This document shows, one piece after another, positions 33,871 through 56,840 of a DNA stretch of 64,000 nucleotides (within the stretch, counting starts at the first letter, position 1; every line of letters starts with the position of its first letter). The DNA lies in assembly GCF_030867145.1 (NCBI RefSeq), contig NC_134428.1, forward strand, positions 1,364,001-1,428,000, given 5' to 3'. A program made the position numbers and the translations under genes. The stretch comes from Opisthocomus hoazin. Taxonomy: Eukaryota > Chordata > Aves > Opisthocomiformes > Opisthocomidae. The notes beneath the pieces are model-generated. The model did no database searches, was not told where the DNA came from, and worked only from the letters and a program-made list of their open reading frames with translations.

Positions 33871-36800
33871 TAGCTCGCAGACAGAAAGCGCTAACCTGGA
33901 AAGATTTTGCTCAGCCTCATCTGCCCATGGCACTGCTCGCAGAGAGGCACAGAGACTGGGGCTGCTTGCTTGTCTTGCACACTCAAAATTCAGACGTAGC
34001 TGAGGTGGTCTGTGCCGGGCGCTGACGGCAGCCCTGCTCTGAATATGCGAACGTCTGCAGATTGATTGCAGGCAGAAAGAGCTAGCCTGGAAAGCTGTTG
34101 CTCGGTCTCATCTGCCCATGACACTGCTCGCACAGAGGCACAGAGACTGGGGCTGCTTGCTTGTCTTGCCTCCTCAAACTTCAAACGTAGCTTTTGGGGT
34201 CGCTGCATGGGGCCGCTGGAGCCTTGCTCCGAAAATACGAACATCTGCAGATAGCTCGCAGCCAGAAAGACCAAACCTGGAACGCTGTTGCTCAGCCTCA
34301 TCTGCCCATGGCAATGCTCGCACAGAGGCACAGAGACTAGTTCTGCTTTCTTGTCTTGCCACCTCAAAATTCAAATGTATCTAAGGTGGTCCGTGCAGGG
34401 GGCTACGGCGGCACAGCTCCGAAAATGCGAACGTCTGCAGATAGTTCGCAGGCAGAAAGTGCTAGCCTCGAAAGCTGTTGCTCAGCCTCATCTGCCCATG
34501 GCACTGCTCGCACAGAGGCACAGAGACTGGGGCTGCTTGCTTGTGTTGCACTCTCAAACTTCAAAAGTATCTTTGGGCGTCCGTGCCTGAGGTCTCCAGC
34601 AGCCCTGTTCCCAAAATGAGAACGTCTGCAGATAGCTGACAGCCAGAAGAGGCTAGCCTGGAAAGCTGTTGCTCAGCCTCATCTGCCCATGGCACTGCTC
34701 GCACAGAGGCACAGAGACTTTGGCTGCTTGCTTGTCTTGCACACTCAAAATTCAGACGTAGCTGAGGTGGTCTGTGCCGGGCGCTGCCGGCAGCCCTGCT
34801 CTGAATATGCGAACGTCTGCAGAGAGATTGCAGGCAGAAAGAGCTAGCCTGGAAAGCTGTTGCTCAGCCTCATCAGTCCATGGCACTGCTCGCGCAGAGA
34901 GACAGAGACTGGGGCTTCTTGCTTGTCTTGCTACACCAAACTTGGAAAGTCATTTGGGAATGAGGGAGGTCCCTGGCAGGCTCCTTTCAAAGCCCTGCTT
35001 CGAAAATGTGAACGTCTGCAGATAGCTCGCAGCCAGAAAAAGCTGGCCTGTAAAGCTGTTGCTCAGCCTCATCTGCCCATTGCACTGCTCCCACAGAGGC
35101 ACAGAGACTGGGGCTGCTTGCTTGTCTTGCCACCTCAAATTTCAAACGTAGGTTAGGGAGTCCGTGCCGGGAGCCTCCGGCAGCCCTACTTTGAAAATGC
35201 GAACGTCTGCAGATAGCTCGCAGGCAGAAAGAGCTAGCCTGGAAAGCTGTTGCTCAGCCTCATCTGCCCATGGCACTGCTCGCACAGAGGCACAGAGACT
35301 GGGGCTGCTTGCTTGTGTTGCACCCTCAGACTTCAAAAGTATCTTTGGGGTCCGTGCCTGAGGTCTCCAGCAGCCCTGCTCCGAATATGCGAACGTCTGC
35401 AGATAGATCGCAGACAGAAAGAGCTAGCCTGGAAAGCAGTTGCTCAGCCTCATCTGCCCATGGCACTGCTCGCACAGAGGCACAGAGACTTTGGCTGCTT
35501 GCTTGTCTTGCACACTCAAAATTCAGACGTAGCTGAGGTGGTCTGTGCCGGGCGCTGCCGGCAGCCCTGCTCTGAATATGCGAACGTCTGCAGACAGATT
35601 GCAGGCAGAAAGAGCTAGCCTGGAAAGCTGTTGCTAAGCCTCATCAGTCCATGGCACTGCTCGCGCAGAGAGACAGAGACTGGGGCTTCTTGCTTGTCTT
35701 GCTACACCAAACTTGGAAAGTCATTTGGGAATGAGGGAGGTCCCTGGCAGGCTCCTTTCACAGCCGTGCTTCGAAAATGTGAACGTCTGCAGATAGCTCG
35801 CAGCCAGAAAAAGCTGGCCTGTAAAGCTGTTGCTCAGCCTCATCTGCCCATTGCACTGCTCCCACAGAGGCACAGAGACTGGGGCTGCTTGCTTGTCTTG
35901 CCACCTCAAACTTCAAACGTAGGTTAGGGGGTCCGTGCCGGGAGCCTCCGGCAGCCCTGCTTTGAAAATGCGAATGTCTGCAGATAGCTCGCAGCCAGAA
36001 AAAGCTGGCCTGTAAAGCTGTTGCTCAGCCTCATCTGCCCATGACACTGCTCGCACAGAGGCACAGAGACTGCGGCTGCTTGCTTGTCTTGCCACCTGAA
36101 ACTTCAAACGTAGCTTTTGGGGTCGCTGCATGGGGCCGCTGGAGCCTTGCTCTGAAAATGCGAACGTCTGCAGATAGCTCGCAGGCAGAAAGAGCTAGCC
36201 TGGAAAGCTGTTGCTAAGCCTCATCTGCCCATGGCACTGCTCGCACAGAGGCACAGAGACTGGGGCTGCTTGCTTGTCTTGCCCCCCCAAACTTCACATG
36301 TATATTAGGTGGTCCGTGCTGGGCGCCTCCGTCAGCCCTGCTGTGAAAATGCGAACGTGTGCAGATAGCTCGCAGGCAGAAAGAGCTAGCCTGGAAAGCT
36401 GTTGCTCAGCCTCATCTGCCCATGGCACTGCTCGCAGAGAGGCACAGAGACTAGTTCTGCTTCCTTGTCTTGCCACCTCAAAATTCAAATGTATCTAAGG
36501 TGGTCCGTGCAGGGGGCTACGGCGGCGCAGCTCCGAAAATGCGAACGTCTGCAGATAGTTCGCAGGCAGAAAGTTCTAGCCTGGAAAGCTGTTGCTCAGC
36601 CTCATCTGCCCATGGCAATGCTCGCACAGAGGCACAGAAACTGGGGCTGCTTCCTTGTCTTGCCACCTCAAAATTCAAATGTAGCTAAGGTGGTCCGTGC
36701 AGAGGGCTACTGCGGCGCTGCTCCGAAAATGCGAAAGTCTGCAGATAGCTCGCAGCCGGAAAGAGCTAGCCTGGAAAGCTGTTGCTCAGCCTCATCTGCC

Positions 36801-39800
36801 CATGGCACTGCTCGCACAGAGGCACAGAGACTGGGGCTGCTTGCTTCTCTTTCCCCCTCAAACTTCAAACGTAAACTAGGTTGTCCTTGCAGGGGGCCTG
36901 CAGCAGACCTGGTGTGAAAATGCGAACGTCTGCAGATAGCTCGCAAGCAGAAGGGGCTAGCCTGGAAAGCTGTTGCTCAGCCTCATCTGCCCGCCCATGG
37001 CACTGCTCACACAGAGGCACAGAGACTGGGGCTGCTTGCTTGTCTTGCCAACTCAAACTTCAAACGTAGCTTAGGACGTACGTGCCGGGCGCCTCCGGCA
37101 GCCCTGGTGTGAAAATGCGAACGTCTGCAGATAGCTTTCAGGCAGAAGGTGCTAGCCTGGAAAGCTGTTGCTCAGCCTCATCTGCCCATGGCACTACTCG
37201 CACAGAGGCACAGAGACTGGGGCTGCTTGCTTGTCTTGCCTCCTCAAACTTCAAACGTAGCTTAGGGGTCCGTGCCGGGCGCCTCGGGCAGCCCTGCTTC
37301 GAAAATGAGAACGTCTGCAGATAGCTCGCAGGCAGAATGCGCTAGCCTGGAAAGCTGTTGCTCAGCCTCATCTGCCCATGGCACTGCTCGCACAGAGGCA
37401 CAGAGACTGGGGCTGCTTGCTTGTCTTGCCACCTCAAACGTAAAATCTAGCCTGGGAATGGGGGTGGTCCCTGCCAGGCTCCTTCGCAGCCCTGCTTCGA
37501 AAATGCAAAACTGTGTAGATAGCTGGCAGCCAGAAGGAGCTAGCCTGGAAAGCTGTTGCTCAGCCTCATCTGCCCATGGCACTGCTCGCACAGAGGCACA
37601 GAGACTGTGGCTGCTTGCTTGTCTTGCCACCTCAAACTTAAATCGTAGGTTAGTGGGTCCAAGCCAGACGCCTCGGGTAGCCCTGCTTCTAAAACGCGAA
37701 TGTCTGCAGATAGCTGGCAAGCAGAAGTGGCTAGCCTGGAACGCTGTTGCTCAGCCTCATGTGCTCATGGCACTGCTCGCACAGAGGCACAGAGACTGGG
37801 GCTGCTTGCTTGTCTTGCCACCTCAAACTTCAAACGTAGCTAGGACGTACGTGCCGGTCGCCTCCGGCAGCCCTGCTCCGAAAATGCGAACGTCTGCAGA
37901 TAGCTGGCAGCCAGAATGAGATAGCCTGGAAAGCTGCTGCTCAGCCTCATCTGCCCATGGCACTGCTCGCACAGAGGCACAGAGACTGGGGCTGCTTGCT
38001 TTTCTTGCCACCTCAAACTTCAAACGTATTTTGGGGGGTCCGTGCCGGGCACCTCCGGCAGCTATGCTCCGAAAATACGAACGTCTGCAGATAGCTCGCA
38101 GGCAGAAGGGGCTAGCCTGGAAAGCTGTTGCTCAGCCTCATCTGCCCATGGCACTGCTCGCACAGAGGCACAGAGACTGGGGCTGCTTGCTTGTCTTGCC
38201 ACCTCAAACTTCAAACGTAGCCTGGGAATGGGTGTGGTCCCTGCCAGGCTCCTTCGCAGCCCCGCTTCGAAAATGCGAACCTGTGCAGATAGCTGACAGG
38301 CAGAAGGAGCTAGCCTGGAAAGCTGTTGCTCAGCCTCATCTGCCCATGGCACTGCTCGCACAGAGGCACAGAGACTGGGGCTGCTTGCTTGTCTTGCCAC
38401 CTCAAACTTCAAACGTAGCTTAGGGGTCCTTGCCGAGCGCCTCCGGCAGTCCTGGTCTGAAAATGCAAACGTCTGCAGATAGGTGGCAGGCAGAAAGGGC
38501 TAGCCTGGAAACCTGTTGCTCAGCCTCATCTGCCCATGGCACTGCTCACACAGAGGCACAAAGACTGGGGCTGCTTGCTTGTCTTGCCACCTCAAACTTC
38601 AAATGTAGCATAAGGGTCTGTGCCGAGAGCCTCGGCAGCCCTATGTCAAATATGCGAAACTGTGCAGATAGCTCGCAGGCAGAAAGGTCTAGCCTGGAAC
38701 CCTGTTGCTCAGCCTCATCTGCCCATGGCACTGCTCGCACAGAGGCACAGAGACTGGGGCTGCTTGCTTGTCTTGCCACCTCAAACTTCAAACGTAGCAT
38801 AAGGGTCTGTGACGAGAGCCTCCGCAGCCCTATTTCAAATATGCGAAACTGTGCAGATAGCTCGCAGGCAGAAGGGGCTAGCCTGGAAAGCTGTTGCTCA
38901 GCCTCCTGTGCTCGTGGCACTGTTCACACAGAGGCACAGAGACTGGGGCTGCTTGCTTGTCTTGGCACCTCAAACTTCACACGTATCCTGGGAATGGGAA
39001 GGGTCCCTGTCAGGCTCCTTCGCAGCCGTTCATCGAGAATGGAAACGTCTGCAGATAGCTGGCAGGCAGAAGGGGCTAGCCTGGAAACCTGTTGCTCAGC
39101 CTCATCTGCCCATGGCACTGTTCGCACAGAGGCACAGACACTGGGGCTGCTTGTTTGTCTTGCCACCTCAAACTTCCAATGTTCCTTTGAGGGTCCGTGC
39201 CGGGCGCCTTCTGCAGTCTTGCTCCGAAAATGTGAACTTCTGCAGATAGCTCGCAGGCAGAAGGGGTTAGCCTGGAAAGCTGTTGCTCAGCCTCATCTGC
39301 CCATGGCACTGCTCGCATAGAGGCACAGAGACTGGGGCTGCTTGCTTGTCTTGCCACCTCAAACGTCATATCTAGCCTGGGAATGGGGGTGGTCCCTGCC
39401 AGGCTCCTTCTCAGCCCTGCTTCGAAAATGCGAACCTGTGTAGATAGCTGGCAGCCAGAAGGAGCTAGCCTGGAAAGCTGTTGCTCATCCTCATCTGCCC
39501 ATGGCACTGCTCGCACAGAGTCACAAAGACTGGGGCTGCTTGCTTGTCTTGCCACCTCAAACTTCAAACGTACCATAAGGGTCTGTGCCGAGAGCCTCGG
39601 CAGCCCTATTTCAAATATGCGAAACTGTGTAGATAGCTCGCAGGCAGAAGGGGCTAGCCTTGAAAGCTTTTACTCAGCCTCCTCTGCTCGTGGCACTGTT
39701 CACACAGAGGCACAGAGACTGGGGCTGCTTGCTTGTCTTGCCACCTCAAACTTTCAATGTTCCTTTGAGGGTCCGTGCCGGGCGCCTTCTGCAGTCTTGC

Positions 39801-40188
39801 TCCGAAAATGCGAACTTCTGCAGATAGCTCGCAGGCAGAAGGGGTTAGCCTGGAAAGCTGTTGCTCAGCCTCATCTGCCCATGGCACTGCTCGCACAGAG
39901 GCACAGAGACTGGGGCTGCTTGCTTGTCTTGCCACCTCAAACGTCAAATCTAGCCTGGGAATGGGGGTGGTCCCTGCCACGCTCCTTCGCAGCCCTGCTT
40001 CGAAAATGCGAACCTGTGCAGATAGCTGGCAGCCAGAAGGAGCTAGCCTGGAAAGCTGTTGCTCAGCCTCATCTGCCCATGGCACTGCTCGCACAGAGGC
40101 ACAGAGACTGGGGCTGCTTGCTTATCTTGCCACCTCAAAGTTCACACGTAGCCTAGGAACGGGCAGGGTCCCTGCCAGGCTCCTTTCG

Positions 40189-40372
40189 CCAGAAGGAGCG
40201 AAGTTAGGGAATGGACGGGGTGTGCAGCAGGACTACTTAATCATGTGCACAGCAAAGATTTTGAAGGAAAAGGTGTCTTTCCACGCCCTTCTGTCTTGAG
40301 AAACGCTCCCAGATCCTCTTCCATTAGAACACAGAACACTTCATCCACACCAGGCATGCCTGAAACGTTTCT
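40189..40372 (-). other. ACADM 3' untranslated region and junction with the satellite
   Basis: Unique sequence of 184 bases between the ACADM stop codon and the satellite edge. On the minus strand I found no AATAAA or ATTAAA here; the nearest weak resemblance is GATTAAG. The polyadenylation site is either non-canonical or lies beyond the junction, inside the array. Confidence 0.6.
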
Positions 40373-52631
<12,259 letters not shown>

Positions 52632-52784
52632 CTTGCCCAGGTGACCCGTGGCGGCTGCCGGCGCTGTCCGGCTGGGGAGGCGGTGGGGCCGGGGCCTGGC
52701 CTCGCTCTGGGCTCTGACCGGGGCTGAGGGCGGAACGGGGCCGGTCGCTATGTCACAAAGACACGGGGGGGGGGGGGGGGGAAG
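52632..52784 (-). promoter_or_regulatory. Putative ACADM promoter / 5' UTR, CpG-rich
   Basis: About 150 GC- and CpG-rich bases between the ACADM start codon and a CR1 insertion; the CpG-rich zone continues into intron 1 (from about 51.9 kb). On the minus strand GGGTCA and TGGGCA (52642-52647 and 52634-52639) are spaced by two bases, like a degenerate nuclear-receptor direct repeat. ACADM is known to be controlled by PPAR-type receptors, but this match is weak. A run of about 18 G lies at 52766-52781. No TATA box was seen. Confidence 0.5.
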
Positions 52785-53819
52785 GGCCCTCTGTGGGTCA
52801 CCCAGCCCAACCCCTGCCCAAGCAGGGTCACCCAGAGCAGGGGGCACAGCACCGCGTCCAGGCGGGGCTGGAATATCTCCAGAGAAGGAGACTCCACAGC
52901 CCCTCTGGGCAGCCTGGGCCAGGGCTCCGGCACCCTCAGAGGGAAGAAGTTCTTCCTCGGGTTCAGCTGGAGCTTCCTCGGCTCCAGTTTGTGCCCGTTG
53001 CCCCTCGTCCTGTCGCTGGGCACCACTGGAAAGAGCTTGGCCCCATCTTCCTGAACCCCACCCTGCAGATATTTAGAGGCATTTCTAAGGTCCCCTTGCA
53101 GCCTTCTCTTCTCCAGTGTGAACAAGCCCAGCTCCCTCAGCCTCTCCTCGCAGGAGAGATGCTCCAGTCCCCTCACCATCCTCGTAGCCCTGCGCTGGAC
53201 TCTCTCCAGTAGCTCCTCATCTTTCTTGAACTGGGGAGCCTAGCACTGGATGCAGCACTGCAGATGGGGCCTTATCAGGGCAGAGCAGAGGGAGAGGAGA
53301 ACCTCCCTCGTCCTGATGCCCACACTCCTCTTGATGCACCCCAGGATCCCATTGGCCTTCTTGGCACCCAGGGCACGCTGCTGGCTCATGGTCACCCTGT
53401 CGTCCCCCAGCACTCCCAGTCCCTCTCCGCAGAGCTGCTCTCCAGCAGGTCCGCCCCAAGCCTGTCCTGGTGCCTGGGGTTGTTCCTCCCCAGGGGCTGG
53501 ACCCTGCCCTTGCCCTTGTTGAACCTCATCAGGTGCCTCTCTGCCCAGCTTTCCAGCCTGTCCAGGTCACGCTGAATGGCAGCACAGCCCGCCGGTGTGT
53601 CCACCACTCCTCCCAGTTTGGTGTCATCAGCAAACTTGCTGAGGGTATATTCTAACTCTTCATCCAGGTCGTTGATGAAGAAGTTAAACAAGACTGGGCC
53701 CAGTACTGACCCCTGGGGCACACCACTGGTTACGGGCCTCCAACCAGACTCCGCACCGCTGATGCCAACCCTCTGAGCTCTGCCACTCAGCCGGTTCTCA
53801 ACCCACCCCACCGACCACT
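52785..53819 (-). mobile_element. CR1 LINE fragment upstream of ACADM
   Basis: About 1 kb of CR1 on the minus strand, with its 3' end toward ACADM. The reverse transcriptase segment is readable near 53400-53800 ([20 protein letters not shown] and FADDTKLGG), followed by the ORF2 end and 3' UTR. It stops at about 53819, where an LTR-like sequence begins. Confidence 0.93.
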
Positions 53820-54288
53820 TGAGAGATGTTCTGCTGTGATAGCAGTAAGCCTTGAAATGCACGTTGACAAATCACCAAACCAAACCTCAGATTATCGACA
53901 TCCTGCTGAGCAAACGAGCACGAATCCGTCCTGCTTCGTGCTGGACCAGCAAGACCAAATGAGAAAAGAAACTGATCCACAACGCGGAGGAAAACTACGA
54001 CCTTCATTCTCACGACCCCCAGAGGGACCAGGATGACCCCCTCGCAACAGTACGTGCAGCCGCAAAAAAAATATACCAGGATGTGCCACATAGAGCCCGG
54101 AACCACTAAACTATAAAAAGAGACTCTGCTGGGGGGTGGGGTGTGGACCGTTGGCGGAGCAGGAGGCTCCCCGGCCGCCCAGCGCTGTTTTGCCTGCTTC
54201 ATCGCTTGCTTAAATAAATTCTATTGCTAATAAGTTCACAACTGATTAATTAACAATTGGCTGCTCAATTTGAATTCGTCACGGGAGG
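53820..54288 (+). mobile_element. Probable solo LTR
   Basis: A sequence with a TATA box (TATAAAA, 54112-54118) followed about 95 bases later by AATAAA (54213-54218) and then about 70 bases to GAATTCGTCA. This spacing is typical of a retroviral LTR with U3, R and U5. It interrupts the neighbouring CR1. I could not define a target duplication, so both ends are approximate. A small non-coding promoter is an alternative reading. Confidence 0.5.
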
Positions 54289-56640
54289 CGAGCTTCTATA
54301 ACAGGTATAAATGTTTTACAATTTATTTTTTTGAATATTACAAACTGTGTTCTAGCATTTGCTGCTGAGCCGGTGTTTCAGCGAGGGCAAGGGCCGGAAC
54401 GTCACGCAGGGGCTGATGCAGCGCAGGTCACTGAAGCTGCTGCCGCGAAAGAACATCGCAAAATTCCATAAAAATATTGCCAGGTATGTTTTCAGCTTGT
54501 TTCATTCCTGACTATCGCAATCGTTACTTCATTTCAAATTTTCAGTCTTTTTTTCTTTTTCTTTTAATTCTAAAGCCGTATCTGCTCAAAGGCTCAGGGC
54601 TTTTAATTTGGCTGCTGTATGTAAACACATCAAATACTTTGTGCAACTGGGTTACATCTCTACAGCTGCCGAACGGGAGCTGTGAAGAAACAGGCGGGGC
54701 AGACGCTGCACACGCTGTATCGTCTCATCGCATCTTTTTTAACCTGTCTCTTAAAACCTCGTCTGAGCTCTGCGTAACCTCCCACTCGGGGCCATGCGCG
54801 TGCCGCAGGGACGAGTGCCAGCTCTGGCAACACCTCCCTGCCCCTCACTGGAATCCGGTGCCAGCAACGGGAGCCAGACCCAGGGCGTGGGTGCCCCGGG
54901 CTGGGGGGCAGTGGGAGTGGGGTCCCAGTGCTGCTGCTGGGGCCGGTGGTCTCCCCGTGCAGCTGTGGGAGCAACTGGGGGTCTTTAGCTTCCAGCCACT
55001 GCAGCAGGGACAGTCTGGGTCCCCAAAACCAGCTGCTGGGGGGGACTGGCGTGAGTGAGGGGCTCTGTGCCTGGGGCCGGGGGGCGAGGGTCCGCGTCCC
55101 CCCGAGGCAGCGGGGCGGGGGCTGCAGGGGTACTCACCGGGGAATCGGTACCCGGGCTGGGGTACCGGTCGGGCAGGGTCTGTGCCGGCAGCAGCCGCAT
55201 CCCCCGCCCTGGGCAGAGACCGCGGCTCCTGGGGGTCCCGGGCCGGCTCTGCTGGAGGCGGTGGCAGCTCCCGACAGCCCGCGGCGTCCTGCTCTGCAGA
55301 GCTATAAATTATCTGTCTGCATTGCTGTCATGGCTGCCACAAAGACACGATTTCGTTGCCTGTGGCAGGATACAGGGCAGCAGCACCTTCTGTTCGCTGC
55401 CCTGCTGTGCGCTGAGCGGGCGTAACGGGGGAGCACACAGCTGAGATCAGGCCATGCCAACATCTGCCTTTCTTTGCAGAGCATTCGGAAACCTCGAGGT
55501 ACCCTAAAAGTTCGTATAAATAACAAAACAACTCTAAATATCCTATTATTTATGGAAAGTTTTTGATTTTTGCCTGACAGCTCCTTCCAACACCGACATG
55601 TCAACAAGAATCTGTATGGCTTTGTTGCCCCCCACCCTGTTTACCACCTGCATCCCGCTTCCCTCTCTGAGAGCAGAAACGGGTGCAGGGACGGAGTGTT
55701 CGCACAACCCCCCAGCTCTGCCCGGGTGCTCGGGCACCAGCGCAGCTCCCGCCGGGCAGGGCTGTCTCCTCCGCAGCACCGGCCCCGCTCCCTCCCCGGC
55801 CGCCCTGCTGGATGAGACCCCTACGGGATCGTCCCTGGGCATCAGTGGGGAGCGGGATGGCGCGGGCAGAGCCGCAGCACACAGCCCTCGGCACCAGCTC
55901 CGTCCCGCTGGCAGGGCCAGGTGCCATCGAGGTGGCGGGGACGGCTGCGGGCCGTGACACCGGGGCTGAGAGCAGCCCCGGCTCGGGGATGGCCGCCATT
56001 CCTGCTCTCCACACACTCCTTCCTTCGCCCTGCCTGCACATCACACCCAGGTCACTGCTCTGAGTCGCACAGACTGGTCCCAGCCCCGCGCAGACCGGCT
56101 CTCCCGTAGCTGACCCCCCGGGGAGGCACTGCTGGAGGAGTTTGGCTTTTGCTGCCACCGAGCGCAAGCGCGAGGAGGGGCCTGAGGACGGGCACGTCCG
56201 CCCAAGCGTGGTCACTGGCTCGCCGGCTCTGAGAACGGGCTCGAGGTCGCTTCTCCGCAGGGACAACGAACGCAGGGCGGCAGCTGCTCCGACAGACTCC
56301 TCCTCAGCTGTTCTGGAGGCAGAACGAGGAGACTTGCTGGCGGGGACGGCACTGGCACCCACACGCGCAGAGCAGGAGAGACGAGCAGCCCGTGCACCCC
56401 CCACTGTCGCACCCCAGGAGATCCCGCTCAGCGTGGCCCAGCTGCGGCTCCCCAGCCCCTCTGCCAGGCAGGGGCTGGGCTGGGACAGACCCAGACCACC
56501 AGCAGCACAACCAGTCAGCCTGGGGCTGAGCCCCCCGGCCTTCGGCTGTCGGGTTGGCGGGCACTCCGAGCCCAGGAGCCCCTCCTTCCCGTCCCCTGTC
56601 CCCCCCAGCTGCTGCACCTCGCACTTGGGGACTCTGCAAA
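54289..56640. other. Intergenic, no gene recognised
   Basis: GC-rich from about 54.8 kb. Long open frames on both strands between 55.5 and 56.6 kb have low-complexity Pro/Ala/Arg/Gly composition, no recognisable domain and no splice context. I see no coding exon here. Confidence 0.6.
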
Positions 56641-56649
56641 CGTAAGAAA

Positions 56650-56840
56650 AAGCTTGTTACTGTGCACGTGATCAAGCGTCAGACCTGGCTGCCCGGAGAG
56701 GCTGCAGCTTCTCAGTCCCTGGGGGTACTCAAGACCCGAAGGGACACGACCGAGGCAAGCTGCTCCAGCCGACCCAGCTCGAGCAGGCGGTTGGGTCCTG
56801 CCCAGCCCAGCTATTCTGCCGTTCTCTGCTTCCACGAATC
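56650..56840 (+). mobile_element. Degenerate CR1-like fragment
   Basis: The stretch CTGGCTGCCCGGAGAGGCTG and the following CTGGGGGTACTCAAGACCCG resemble the CR1 ORF2 end on the plus strand, at much lower similarity than the other copies. It is old and truncated on both sides. Confidence 0.4.

Larger units (their letters stand above)
11793..40188. repeat. Satellite array, right block (191-bp monomers, higher-order repeats)
   Basis: About 149 further head-to-tail monomers of the same family, most 190-191 bp with some of 189, 192-194 or 198 bp. The block is mosaic. Type A monomers (...CAGAAAGAGCTAGCCTGG) fill most of it. Type B monomers (...CAGAAGGGGCTAGCCTGG, with variable boxes such as GGGAATGGGGGTGGTCCCTG) appear at about 28.8-30.2 kb, 31.5-33.9 kb and 37.0-40.19 kb, the last next to ACADM. 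The last recognisable monomer breaks off at about 40188 (CAGGCTCCTTTCGC), after which the sequence is unique. Conserved short open frames on both strands are a by-product of monomer composition. Confidence 0.95.

Noticed and set aside
11793..40188. CRISPR array
   Set aside because: The repeats are 191-bp contiguous monomers without unique spacers, and the context is a vertebrate genome.
11793..40188. CENP-B box in the monomer
   Set aside because: The closest segment (CTTCGAAAATGCGAACG) fails the required A and CGGG positions of the consensus.
55601..56617. 338-codon minus-strand open frame as a gene
   Set aside because: It is a GC-rich, low-complexity composition with equally open frames on the other strand, and no domain or exon structure.
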